A stretch of 64,000 nucleotides of DNA, from the NCBI RefSeq assembly GCF_003438995.1, contig NZ_QSUN01000004.1, forward strand, positions 1 to 64,000, read 5' to 3'. Position numbers and translations under genes: made by a program. The notes below the pieces were generated by a model. That model saw only the letters and a program-made list of their open reading frames with translations, did no database searches and was not told the origin of the DNA. This document shows, in pieces, positions 38,001-46,273 of the stretch. Numbering within the stretch: the first letter of the stretch is position 1; each line of letters starts with the position of its first letter. The stretch is from Bacteroides sp. OM05-12. Its GTDB lineage: Bacteria; Bacteroidota; Bacteroidia; Bacteroidales; Bacteroidaceae.

Positions 38001-41000
38001 ATACATTGAATTCTGGATGCTGGACCCGTTTATCTATGAATCAGAAGACACAAGAAAACGAGGAGGTAAATTTGTCATCAATCTTGGAGAAGTATCGGAA
38101 GATGTACTGAAAGACGGTAAGAAATTCTATGAAAACGGACTTCCGATAGATGGTGATACGACAAAAGTTTATTCAACCGTATGGGGACGCGTTCCGAAAG
38201 ATAGAAGTATTGTATATGCCTTTGATAATTCCAATATCGATAAACAAGATTTAGGTCTAAACGGATTATCATCTGAGGATGAAAAAAACTATCCGACTTA
38301 TAAGAACTATCTGGACGCTATACAAGGTAAGGTTTCACCTGAAGTATTTTCTAAATTTCAAGAAGACCCCGCCGGTGACAACTATCGTCACTATCGCGGA
38401 GCAAGTATGGACGAAAGACAGGCCTCCATACTCGATCGCTATAAATATTATAACGGAACAGAAGGCAATTCAATGGCTACGGACGATATGGCTCCCAAAA
38501 TTGGTCCTGATATTGAAGATATCAACCAAGACAACACCATGAATGAGACGGAGAAATATTATGAATATACTATAGAGCTGGACCCTTCTACGATGCAAGT
38601 CGGCTCCAATAATATTACTAATATCAGAGAGGCTGCGGTAAAACTCCGTAACGGAGAAAGACCCGTAGTAAAATGGTATCAGTTCAAAATACCTGTAAAA
38701 TCAGGAAAATCAGTCAACGGTATAAAAGATTTCAAGTCCATACGTTTCATGCGTATGTATCTTACCGACTTTACTCAACCTATTATTCTGCGTTTTGCAA
38801 CAATGGAATTGGTACGCGGTGAATGGCGTACCTACGAGCAAGCATTGTCTACCTCGTCTACATCAAGCGGTACACTCGATGTTTCTTCCGTGAATATTGA
38901 AGAAAATAATGAAAAAGAGCCGGTCAATTATGTGTTGCCTCCGGGTATATCACGGGTAATAGATCCTAGTCAGCCACAGCTCCGTCAGGAAAACGAACAG
39001 GCTATGAGTCTAAAAGTAACCAACTTGGCTCCGGGTGATGCGCGTGCCGTATATAAAAATGCAGGAATGGATATGCGTCAGTACAAGAGACTGAAGATGT
39101 TTGTCCATGCTGAAAAATTAATCGGTGATATGAACTTGGAAGACGACCAAGTATCTATGTTCATTCGTTTAGGTTCAGACTATAAGAACAACTATTACGA
39201 ATACGAAATCCCATTGAAACTAACTCCGGAAGGTAAGTATGACGGATATACCTCAGCCGGATGTCTGGCTGTATGGCCACAGGAAAATATGTTGGATATT
39301 CCTTTCTCTGTACTGACCGATATTAAAAAGGAGCGAAATACGGAAAAGAACTCCGGTGCTTCAGACGTCAGTTACAGTAAAGTTTACAGTTCTTATGATC
39401 CGGACAAACCGGCAAATAAGGTAAGTATTATCGGTAACCCGAGTTTAGCTGAAGTTAAAACCATTATGATAGGTGTACGCAATAACTCACGCTCCACCCA
39501 ATCGGCAGAAATATGGGTAAATGAGTTACGTCTTACGGATTTCAACGAAGAAGGTGGATGGGCAGCACAAGGAAACCTAAACGTACAATTATCGGACTTA
39601 GGTACGATAAATGTAGGAGGTCATGTAGAAACTGCCGGCTTCGGTGGATTAGAGCAAAGCGTCAGCGAACGGAGACTGGATGATTATTATCAGTATAACT
39701 TTACGACAAGTTTTGAATTGGGTAAATTCTTCCCGGCCAAAGCAAAAGTAAGTGCACCGATTTACTTCTCTTATTCTAAGGAGTTGACAAGTCCTAAATA
39801 CAATCCGTTGGATCAGGATATTTTGTTGAAAGATGCATTAAAGACACTTTCTACCCAACATCAAAAAGACTCTTTAAAGAATATAGCACAAGAAGTTTCC
39901 ATATACAAAAATTTCAGTATAAGTAATGTGCGAGTGGATATTTCCAGCAAAAATCCGATGCCTTACGATCCGGCAAACTTTACTCTTGGATATTCTTTTA
40001 CCAAACACCGTAATCAAGGAAATACCACAGCATGGGAATTGGAAAACGATTGGAGAGGAAACTTCGGATATGCCTATTCTCCGGCAGTACCGGCATGGGA
40101 ACCGTTCAAGAAAATAAAGAGTAAATCAAAATGGATGCGTATTTTTAAAGAGTTTGGTATTAACTATTTACCACAGAATATATCATTCAATACGGATATG
40201 TCACGCCACTATTATGAACTTCAAATGCGTGACCTTGAAAATACCTACGGCGGTGAGAATGAAATTCCAATCTCTACCTCCAAAGAATTCCTTTGGAATC
40301 GTGAATTCGCGTTGCGTTGGGATTTAACAAAAGCATTGAAACTAAATTTCACATCCGCCACACACGCAAGAATAGAAGAGCCATACGGTGTAGTAAACAA
40401 AGACTTATATCCGGATGAATACGCTGCATGGAAAGACTCTATTAAACACAGTCTGCTTTCTTTCGGACGTCCGTTAGATTATCAACAGACATTTAATGCC
40501 AGCTATCAAGTTCCATTAAACAAATTACCTATATTTGATTGGATTACATCCGACGCCAAGTTCTCTTCTTCTTATAACTGGGACAGAGGAGTAGAATTGG
40601 AAGATGGAGCAACAATGGGAAATACAATTGCCAATCAACGTTCATTTGACATAAACGGACGTTTTAATTTGGAAATGCTTTACAATAAAGTACCGTTCTT
40701 GAAAGCTACAAATAAAAAATTTGCTTCAAGCAGTAGATCCAGCAGTAGTAGAAATAATAATAACAAAAACCAAAAAGATAAAAAAGAGAAAGTTAAGAAA
40801 TTCGAGAAAGAGATTCAGCTTAAACAAGATACAACCATAGCGCTATCACATAAGCTCAACACTAAACGCCTAAAAGTAACGGCACTTACGCAAGCAGGGA
40901 AACGTTATATTTTAAAATATAAGGTAAAAGATGCCAATCAGATAATCATCAATAACCGGGACTCTATAAAAATTAAAGTAACAGTTATACCCGGAGAGAA

Positions 41001-42459
41001 GCCGGATGAAAAGACTTGGTACAAAATGGCGCAATATGCTACACGTTTTGCGATGATGGTCCGTAACGTTAGTATTACGTACCGTAACACCTATGCCATG
41101 ACTTTACCGGGATTTATACCCGAAATAGGCGATATGCTAGGGCAAACGAAACAAGGAGGAGTATTTGCTCCGGGACTGGATTTTGCATTTGGTATGCAAG
41201 GTGACAGCTATATTGCCAAAGCAAAGCGGAACAATTGGCTTATAGATAATGATTCTATCGTAGATCCGGCAACAAGTAATGCATTAGAAGATTTACAGAT
41301 ACGTGTGACTTTAGAACCATTTAAGGATTTTAAAATCGATTTAAATGCCAGTCGTACTGTCAACAAATCAAGGAGTATTCAATATCAGTTTGACGGCATT
41401 GAAAGTCAAAGTGGTAATTTCAACATGACGGTAATCACAATAGGAAGTGCATTCGGGAAAAGTAATGCAGGTAATGGTTATCATTCTAAAACATTTGATA
41501 AATTCCTAAACAACCTCGACGTTATCCAAAAACGTGTCGAGGCTCAGTATAGCGGAGCTTATTATCCAAGTACAAATAATAAATTTGATGCTAGCAAAAC
41601 ACCTATAAACAAATATTCACCGGACGTTATGATACCGGCATTTCTTGCGGCATATACAGGACGTAATTCCAATAGCTCATCTTTGGATTTCTTCCCTAAA
41701 TTGTTCTCAATGATGCCTAACTGGAAAATTACTTATAGTGGATTAAGCAAACTGGATTTCTTTAAACGCTATTTCAAGAGCTTTAATATCAACCATGGTT
41801 ATCGTAGCCTCTACTCAGTAGGTTCATATAACACTTATCAAAGTTTCTTGAGTTATATGGGTGATATTGGTTTTATAGAGGATGTTACCAACGGAAGTCA
41901 TATACCGTCAAGTATCTATGATATTAGTTCGGTTTCCATCAATGAACAATTCTCTCCGCTTATTGGAGTAGATATGACATTTAACAATAATATTACAGCC
42001 AAAGTAGAATACAAGAAAACACGCGTATTAAACTTAAGTATGGCTGCAAACCAACTTGTAGAAAGCGGGTCGAAAGACTTCGTCATTGGATTAGGATACA
42101 AAATTGCAGACCTTAAACTATTCAGTGGAGGAGGTGGTGGAAACAAAGGAAGAGGAAATAACAAAGGGGGCAAGAATAATCAGCAAAATCCTGTCAGCAA
42201 CGATTTAAACATACGTGCAGATTTCTCATTAAGAAACCAATCCGCACTATGTCGCGACATACAAGCTGCTACGACACAAGCTACCAGCGGAAATAAAGCG
42301 CTTAAGCTTTCTTGTTCTGCGGACTATACCTTCTCCCGATTACTGACAATACGTTTATACTATGATCGGGAAAAGAGCATGCCGCTTGTATCATCAGCTT
42401 CATATCCGGTGACAAGTTCTGACTTCGGTGTAGCACTCAAGTTTTCTTTAACACGATAA
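35065..42459 (+). CDS. sprA: SprA/Sov, T9SS outer-membrane translocon
   Basis: Very large outer-membrane protein of 2464 residues with a signal peptide (MKRSLRKILYILLTVCSF). The length and landmarks match SprA of Flavobacterium and Sov of Porphyromonas, the 36-strand barrel that exports T9SS substrates: an early FDFDEKININVNGKVGDKVN, a repeated ESTKTGIDVRSPSYWML region, LWVNELRL-like IWVNELRLTDFNEEG, and a barrel ending in FGVALKFSLTR. A Ser/Asn/Lys-rich stretch near residues 1886-1915 and a Gly/Asn/Lys-rich loop near 2355-2380 are probably exposed loops. No other T9SS core genes are in the window, so whether a full system exists cannot be told here. T9SS-type tails do occur on proteins at 51.6, 52.9 and 57.9 kb. 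Confidence 0.93.
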   Translation: MMKRSLRKILYILLTVCSFHAIASIGSNSLSPMSKELSVPADKAEEDTIKPRYSVRKTAVETLEDMKQPTADLKSPDNLKTEVTYDEKANKYIIGTKAGEDYVNVPLHLTPEEYAEWSMKKSLEEFYRSKTAEAFTTGDGKDKFNFADMKFDIGPAEKIFGPGGVQIKTQGSAELSFGGRLEKRDNPAVPERARKSFGFDFDEKININVNGKVGDKVNMNMNYNTDATFDFDTKKIKLKYEGKEDEIIKLLEAGNVSMPTNSSLIRGASSLFGIRADLQFGKLKLQTVISQQESESKTVTSKGGAQTTDFEITVDNYDENRHFFLAHYFRDTYDRNMTQLPNIMSGITIGRIEVWITNKKGNYDNPRNIIGFTDLAEFEHITPDRPWSAKGVEKYPSNSANSLYELLNSKQYEDIRDIEKTMNILDNAHLEASMDYEKIESARLLSSSEYTLNQKLGYISLKQTLQPDEVLAVAFEYTKGGKRYQVGEFAADIPDTKKALFLKLLKNTSNSPASTSWDLMMKNVYSLNAYQVQSDKFRLDILYQSDTAGVYLNYIPEGKIKKRPLLSVMNLDRLDNNNQRQPNGFFDFVEGYTIIAQNGRIFFPVVEPFGKHLRDSIGDDAIADKYVFQELYDSTKTTAKQIAEKNKFKLKGKYRASSGSEIQLGAMNIPAGSVHVTAGGQTLIENSDYSVDYTMGVVTILNQSIIDAGTAISVNLESNTNYSMQRKTMVGMNFMYDFTKNFQIGGTVMHLSEKPLTSKVSMGDEPISNTLWGLNTAWKQESQWLTNMIDKIPFINVTQPSNISFNAEFAQLIPGHAKGIQDNASYIDDFESTKTGIDVRSPSYWMLASTPSTFSEYKKTNDISYGYNRALLSWYTIDPLFTRKNNSLTPSHIKNDIEQLSNHYVREVYQSELFPNKEQTYGSSSTLSILNLAYYPEERGPYNLDTDLTPDGKLTNPEKRWGGMMRRLDTSDFETANIEYIEFWMLDPFIYESEDTRKRGGKFVINLGEVSEDVLKDGKKFYENGLPIDGDTTKVYSTVWGRVPKDRSIVYAFDNSNIDKQDLGLNGLSSEDEKNYPTYKNYLDAIQGKVSPEVFSKFQEDPAGDNYRHYRGASMDERQASILDRYKYYNGTEGNSMATDDMAPKIGPDIEDINQDNTMNETEKYYEYTIELDPSTMQVGSNNITNIREAAVKLRNGERPVVKWYQFKIPVKSGKSVNGIKDFKSIRFMRMYLTDFTQPIILRFATMELVRGEWRTYEQALSTSSTSSGTLDVSSVNIEENNEKEPVNYVLPPGISRVIDPSQPQLRQENEQAMSLKVTNLAPGDARAVYKNAGMDMRQYKRLKMFVHAEKLIGDMNLEDDQVSMFIRLGSDYKNNYYEYEIPLKLTPEGKYDGYTSAGCLAVWPQENMLDIPFSVLTDIKKERNTEKNSGASDVSYSKVYSSYDPDKPANKVSIIGNPSLAEVKTIMIGVRNNSRSTQSAEIWVNELRLTDFNEEGGWAAQGNLNVQLSDLGTINVGGHVETAGFGGLEQSVSERRLDDYYQYNFTTSFELGKFFPAKAKVSAPIYFSYSKELTSPKYNPLDQDILLKDALKTLSTQHQKDSLKNIAQEVSIYKNFSISNVRVDISSKNPMPYDPANFTLGYSFTKHRNQGNTTAWELENDWRGNFGYAYSPAVPAWEPFKKIKSKSKWMRIFKEFGINYLPQNISFNTDMSRHYYELQMRDLENTYGGENEIPISTSKEFLWNREFALRWDLTKALKLNFTSATHARIEEPYGVVNKDLYPDEYAAWKDSIKHSLLSFGRPLDYQQTFNASYQVPLNKLPIFDWITSDAKFSSSYNWDRGVELEDGATMGNTIANQRSFDINGRFNLEMLYNKVPFLKATNKKFASSSRSSSSRNNNNKNQKDKKEKVKKFEKEIQLKQDTTIALSHKLNTKRLKVTALTQAGKRYILKYKVKDANQIIINNRDSIKIKVTVIPGEKPDEKTWYKMAQYATRFAMMVRNVSITYRNTYAMTLPGFIPEIGDMLGQTKQGGVFAPGLDFAFGMQGDSYIAKAKRNNWLIDNDSIVDPATSNALEDLQIRVTLEPFKDFKIDLNASRTVNKSRSIQYQFDGIESQSGNFNMTVITIGSAFGKSNAGNGYHSKTFDKFLNNLDVIQKRVEAQYSGAYYPSTNNKFDASKTPINKYSPDVMIPAFLAAYTGRNSNSSSLDFFPKLFSMMPNWKITYSGLSKLDFFKRYFKSFNINHGYRSLYSVGSYNTYQSFLSYMGDIGFIEDVTNGSHIPSSIYDISSVSINEQFSPLIGVDMTFNNNITAKVEYKKTRVLNLSMAANQLVESGSKDFVIGLGYKIADLKLFSGGGGGNKGRGNNKGGKNNQQNPVSNDLNIRADFSLRNQSALCRDIQAATTQATSGNKALKLSCSADYTFSRLLTIRLYYDREKSMPLVSSASYPVTSSDFGVALKFSLTR

Positions 42460-42660
42460 ATAATTATAAATATTAAAATACATAGCTAATTTCAAAACAT
42501 AATGAAGGAATAAAAAGTCATCAGAATTCATGATTAATCCCTGAAATAATAAATATCCGGAAAATACTTATTTCTGACACTTTGTTTCCATATCAACCCA
42601 TAAGTTCAGGTAACTCATTCTTTTTCTTTGGCATAATATACAATTAGTGCTAAAAAGAAT

Positions 42661-42668
42661 TACCTTTG
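42661..42668 (+). promoter_or_regulatory. -7 box for the radical SAM gene
   Basis: TACCTTTG, full TAnnTTTG match, 32 bases before the chosen start. A transcript from here would begin inside the longer possible frame, which supports the downstream Met. Confidence 0.5.
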
Positions 42669-42700
42669 CAATGGTATTAATAACGACAGACGATATCTTT

Positions 42701-43594
42701 ATGAACAAGGTCCTATACATTGCTGGATGGTTTTTCAAAGCTAAATTCTTAGGATGGAGACGACCGTTGCAATCAGTGATTTTCATTTCGGATCAATGCA
42801 ACTTAAAATGTAAACACTGTAACATACGCAACTCAAGTAATCCACACGTAAAAACCTACAGACAAATACGTGAAGAGCTGGAATACTGCTATATGCTGGG
42901 TTCCCGTTTTATTGACATAAAAGGAGGGGAGCCAATGATATGGCGGGACGGAGAAGAAACGATCAATGACCTATGCCTATTGGCTAGACGAATTGGTTTC
43001 TACTTCGTCACAGTGACAACTAATGCCCAAAAACCATTTCATGATAATGAGGCAAACCTTATCTGGGTAGAGCTTGATGGTATCGGAGATTGCCACGATG
43101 CAATTCACGGAGAAGGGACGTTTGAACGTCTCGAAGAGAATGTAGCCAAGTCCGGTCATCATAAGCTTTACGCAACTATGACTATCAACAATTTGAACTA
43201 TAAAAATGTTCATGATACGATATTGTATGTAAGAGAAAGTCCGTATTTTCAATCTATATCACTGAATTTTCATACTCCTTACCAAGGAACTGAAGAATTT
43301 ATGTTAGATACAGATAAGCGCAAAGAAGTGATAGACATGATCTTAAAAATGAAAAAAGAAGGTTATCCTATTGCTAATTCAAGGTCCGGATTGAAGCTTA
43401 TGAAAAGAAATAAATTCAAACGGCAATGCTGGATGACAAATTACGTTACAGCTGACGGAACATGGTATCCTTCCTGTCCCGGTTCACGATTTGGAGTATG
43501 TGACAATTGTGGTTTCAGTGCGGCTGTAGAAATGAGTAGTAGTTTCTCTTTCAAATTAGATGCAATATGGGCACATATACGATTAAGATTATAA
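42701..43594 (+). CDS. Radical SAM protein
   Basis: Protein of 297 residues from the chosen start MNKVLYIAGW. The cluster motif is CNLKCKHC (Cys33, Cys37, Cys40), the usual CxxxCxxC. IDIKGGEPMIWRDGEE matches the GGEP motif that binds the SAM amino end. A late Cys cluster (CWMTNYVTADGTWYPSC and CDNCGF) may hold an extra iron-sulphur centre, as in SPASM-like proteins. The substrate is not known. A Met 18 codons further up is less likely, as the -7 box overlaps that stretch. It lies 18 bases before the DUF4468/flavin-reductase-like gene and probably shares its transcript. Confidence 0.85.
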   Translation: MNKVLYIAGWFFKAKFLGWRRPLQSVIFISDQCNLKCKHCNIRNSSNPHVKTYRQIREELEYCYMLGSRFIDIKGGEPMIWRDGEETINDLCLLARRIGFYFVTVTTNAQKPFHDNEANLIWVELDGIGDCHDAIHGEGTFERLEENVAKSGHHKLYATMTINNLNYKNVHDTILYVRESPYFQSISLNFHTPYQGTEEFMLDTDKRKEVIDMILKMKKEGYPIANSRSGLKLMKRNKFKRQCWMTNYVTADGTWYPSCPGSRFGVCDNCGFSAAVEMSSSFSFKLDAIWAHIRLRL

Positions 43595-43612
43595 CCATAT
43601 AAAATAACAGCA

Positions 43613-44767
43613 ATGAAAAAATATTTATTTCTACTATTATTATTTACTTCAAGTTTTCTATCAGCTCAAGATGAAAGTAAATATTTAGCGGGAGCAGTAC
43701 CTGTCGTCGATGGTAAAGTAACATTCACGTATACATTTGAGAATGTGCAGATGTCACAACAACAGATATACGATACTTTACTCAAATGGGCACAAAACCG
43801 TTTCAAAACAGAAGAAAAACAAAATTGGGGACGAGTACTCTATTCTAATTTGGAAAAAGGACAGATTGTTTGTCAAGGTTCCGAATATCTAGTATTTGCT
43901 GACAAAGCATTATCATTAGACCGTGCAAAAACGAATTATCGTGTTGCTTTCTTTATCTTTCCTTATAAATGCACGATGGAAATATCCAATATAAGCTATA
44001 TCTACCGGGAAGACAATGAAAAACTTCCTGCAGAAGAGTGGATTACAGACGAATATGCATTGAATAAAGATAAGACTAAATTATCGTATGGCGTTAAGAA
44101 ATTCCGCATAAAGACTATAGATCTTGTAGAAGAACTTGAAAATAATGTAAGCAAGATACTTGGAAGTAATACAGAAAGTGCTTCCTTACCTCAACAACAA
44201 ACAGTAAAACCTGTCATCTCGGCAAAAGAAACCACCATAACTGCATCCAACGAAAGCTCTATGCCCGGCTATAAACAAATAGCTCCGGATAAAATACCGG
44301 GTAATATCATCAAACTTTTATCCGAAGATTGGATGTTGATTACCGCTAACAATGGAAATGGCTTTAACATGATGACAGCAAGTTGGGGAGGATTAGGACA
44401 TTTATACGGAAAGCCCGTTGCGTTCTGTTTTATCAATCCATCCCGCTATACTTATCAATTAATGGAAAAAGGTGATACTTATACTTTAAGTTTTTATACG
44501 GAAACTTATCGGGATGCATTAAAATATTGCGGTAGCCATTCCGGAAAAGATGAAGATAAAGTTAAAGGTTCCGGCCTTACTCCAATCACAACACCTATGG
44601 GAAGTAAATCTTTCGGAGAAGCGTGGATGATTATCGAATGTAGGAAAATGTTATCTCAATCCTTCACTCCGGAAGCATTCAACGATGAAAAACTAAAAAA
44701 TGAATGGAACGGTAAACCTCTACACAAAATGTATATTGGAGAGATTATTAATGTATGGGTAAAATAA
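43613..44767 (+). CDS. Secreted DUF4468 - flavin reductase-like fusion
   Basis: Exported protein of 384 residues. The signal is MKKYLFLLLLFTSSFLSA. Residues about 20-180 match DUF4468, a TBP-like beta-alpha fold common in Bacteroides (VTFTYTFENVQMSQQQIYDT, FFIFPYKCTMEISNISYIYR). After a Ser/Thr/Gln linker (about 185-212), residues 215-384 look like a flavin reductase-type FMN-binding split barrel: DWMLITANNGNGFNMMTASW, PVAFCFINPSRYTYQLME, YTLSFYTETYRDALKYCGSH and MYIGEIINVWVK. A flavin domain outside the cytoplasm would need an FMN and electron source there. It ends at a shared terminator. Confidence 0.8.
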   Translation: MKKYLFLLLLFTSSFLSAQDESKYLAGAVPVVDGKVTFTYTFENVQMSQQQIYDTLLKWAQNRFKTEEKQNWGRVLYSNLEKGQIVCQGSEYLVFADKALSLDRAKTNYRVAFFIFPYKCTMEISNISYIYREDNEKLPAEEWITDEYALNKDKTKLSYGVKKFRIKTIDLVEELENNVSKILGSNTESASLPQQQTVKPVISAKETTITASNESSMPGYKQIAPDKIPGNIIKLLSEDWMLITANNGNGFNMMTASWGGLGHLYGKPVAFCFINPSRYTYQLMEKGDTYTLSFYTETYRDALKYCGSHSGKDEDKVKGSGLTPITTPMGSKSFGEAWMIIECRKMLSQSFTPEAFNDEKLKNEWNGKPLHKMYIGEIINVWVK

Positions 44768-44793
44768 ATAGTCCCATCTGCATATTATAATAA

Positions 44794-44830
44794 AAATCGT
44801 GAGTGCTCTTTTTTAGACCACTCACGATTT
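44794..44830. terminator. Bidirectional terminator
   Basis: A perfect 12-bp stem (AAATCGTGAGTG with CACTCACGATTT) and 13-base loop, T-rich on both sides. It lies between the convergent DUF4468 fusion gene and the leftward PUL genes. Confidence 0.85.
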
Positions 44831-44849
44831 CAATTTTAACCCCCGACAA

Positions 44850-45821
44850 TTATTTCATCGTATAGCGTTTCATACTTAAAGTTCCTCCCGGGATTGTCAA
44901 TAAGCTATTCAAATAGATAAAAGCACGATATTTACCGTCCTGTGTTTCAATCCACATACCTCCTTTATCTTTCATATTGACAATATAGTCAGGCATATTA
45001 GATAAATCGATTGTTTCAAAATCAATATCATCAATATATGTACCATTGTTCGGTTCATCTGTCAGATGCGAATCTATCATACCAAACTCTCTACGTATTT
45101 TAGCATCTCGATTCACTCCTGCAGGTAAGTTTATATCCGGAAGCCATTGGGAATCCGCAGCCGGAGCAGCAAAAGAATGTCCATAAGTGCTTACGCGCTG
45201 CCATGTATATATAAGATCTATTTTATCAGGAATAGCAGCCGCCTCCGCTTCATTATAAATGGCCATATCTTCAATGGAAATATAACAATCATCATCATCA
45301 AACTTAAGATTACGTACCATTTCCATCTTAGCAATCTTATAAGGCCCCATTACCATAGAAACAGTTTCTCCGTTATCTGCTTTTGCCGAAAAAGTAAAAG
45401 AGACAGATTGTCCACGAGCCTCTTCCGGAATCTTGTAATAATACCTTAATGTGGCGGCACAAGTATCCACGCAAAATTCAACTTGCGTCAGCTTATCTTT
45501 TGTGGTACACGGATTGCCTACCAGCACAGGAACATCCACTCCTTCAGCATTAGTGTAATAAGAATTATTTTCCAAATAAGTTCCTTCTGCCCCTTTTATA
45601 CTGGCTTCCACTTGTGCAGACAGAATCTTGCCGGTATGATAGGGTAAAGCCATAGCATAAGCAAAATAAATATTTTCACCTACCACATTCGGTCCCAATG
45701 TCCTTTTAAGACAATTATTCTTTAACAATGTATCATCTTTATCATCTTCACAAGCAAAGAAAGAAAAAGACAAACACAATAAAAGAATGAAACTAATAGT
45801 TTTATTATATCTTTTCATCAT
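44850..45821 (-). CDS. DUF4466-like surface lipoprotein of the PUL
   Basis: Lipoprotein of 323 residues. The leader ends FFAC (Cys24), directly followed by EDDKDD, an acidic stretch like the Bacteroidota signal that sends lipoproteins to the cell surface. The body is beta-rich (CLKRTLGPNVVGENIYFAYA, ATLRYYYKIPEE, ADSQWLPDINLPAGVNRD) and resembles DUF4466 proteins found with SusD genes. It is the last gene after SusC, SusD and a small lipoprotein, the slot normally held by surface glycan-binding proteins. That role is inferred from place and topology. Confidence 0.72.
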   Translation of the reverse strand: MMKRYNKTISFILLLCLSFSFFACEDDKDDTLLKNNCLKRTLGPNVVGENIYFAYAMALPYHTGKILSAQVEASIKGAEGTYLENNSYYTNAEGVDVPVLVGNPCTTKDKLTQVEFCVDTCAATLRYYYKIPEEARGQSVSFTFSAKADNGETVSMVMGPYKIAKMEMVRNLKFDDDDCYISIEDMAIYNEAEAAAIPDKIDLIYTWQRVSTYGHSFAAPAADSQWLPDINLPAGVNRDAKIRREFGMIDSHLTDEPNNGTYIDDIDFETIDLSNMPDYIVNMKDKGGMWIETQDGKYRAFIYLNSLLTIPGGTLSMKRYTMK

Positions 45822-45845
45822 TATTCATTGTTTATAATTAGGACT

Positions 45846-46259
45846 TTATTTTAAAGGTTGTACAGAAACAAACACTGTATATGTCTTACGAACCTTCCGA
45901 TTCCCGGAAACAACGGTATACTTCTTTGGATTATCTAAATCCGAGAAATCAGTTATACCTGTAATTTTAGGTTCCAATTTAGCATCTGTCACCAAAGAAA
46001 ATTGCGGATACAGGTTTCTCAAGTCTGTTCCATACGCCACTACAACTTTAATTGTACAATCTTCATCATCGATTTCCGCATTACCAATCCTTACGGATAA
46101 GCGGTCTGTCCCAAGTAAATCAAAATTACTCACATAGCACTCCTCTCTTCCGGTAATCAACAAACCGTCTTCATCAACAGGATTCTCCGTACACCCACTC
46201 CATGACAGTGCTATCAAAAGAATAAATAATATGTTTCTGCAATATGTTTTCATATTCAT
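45846..46259 (-). CDS. Small lipoprotein with DUF5018-like domain
   Basis: Lipoprotein of 137 residues, leader ending WSGC (Cys23). The mature part is a single immunoglobulin-like unit resembling DUF5018 and related SusE-type N-terminal domains: VRIGNAEIDDEDCTIKVVVA, LRNLYPQFSLVTDAKLEPKI and RKVRKTYTVFVSVQPLK. This unit often precedes glycan-binding domains, but here it stands alone, so it may be a spacer-like partner of the SusCD complex or a trimmed binding protein. It is 14 bases from susD and 24 from the DUF4466-like gene. Confidence 0.75.
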   Translation of the reverse strand: MNMKTYCRNILFILLIALSWSGCTENPVDEDGLLITGREECYVSNFDLLGTDRLSVRIGNAEIDDEDCTIKVVVAYGTDLRNLYPQFSLVTDAKLEPKITGITDFSDLDNPKKYTVVSGNRKVRKTYTVFVSVQPLK

Positions 46260-46273
46260 CTATTATAAAATTA

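Noticed and set aside
42647..42700. Longer N-terminus for the radical SAM protein
   Set aside because: The promoter -7 box lies inside it and the added residues do not match the family start.
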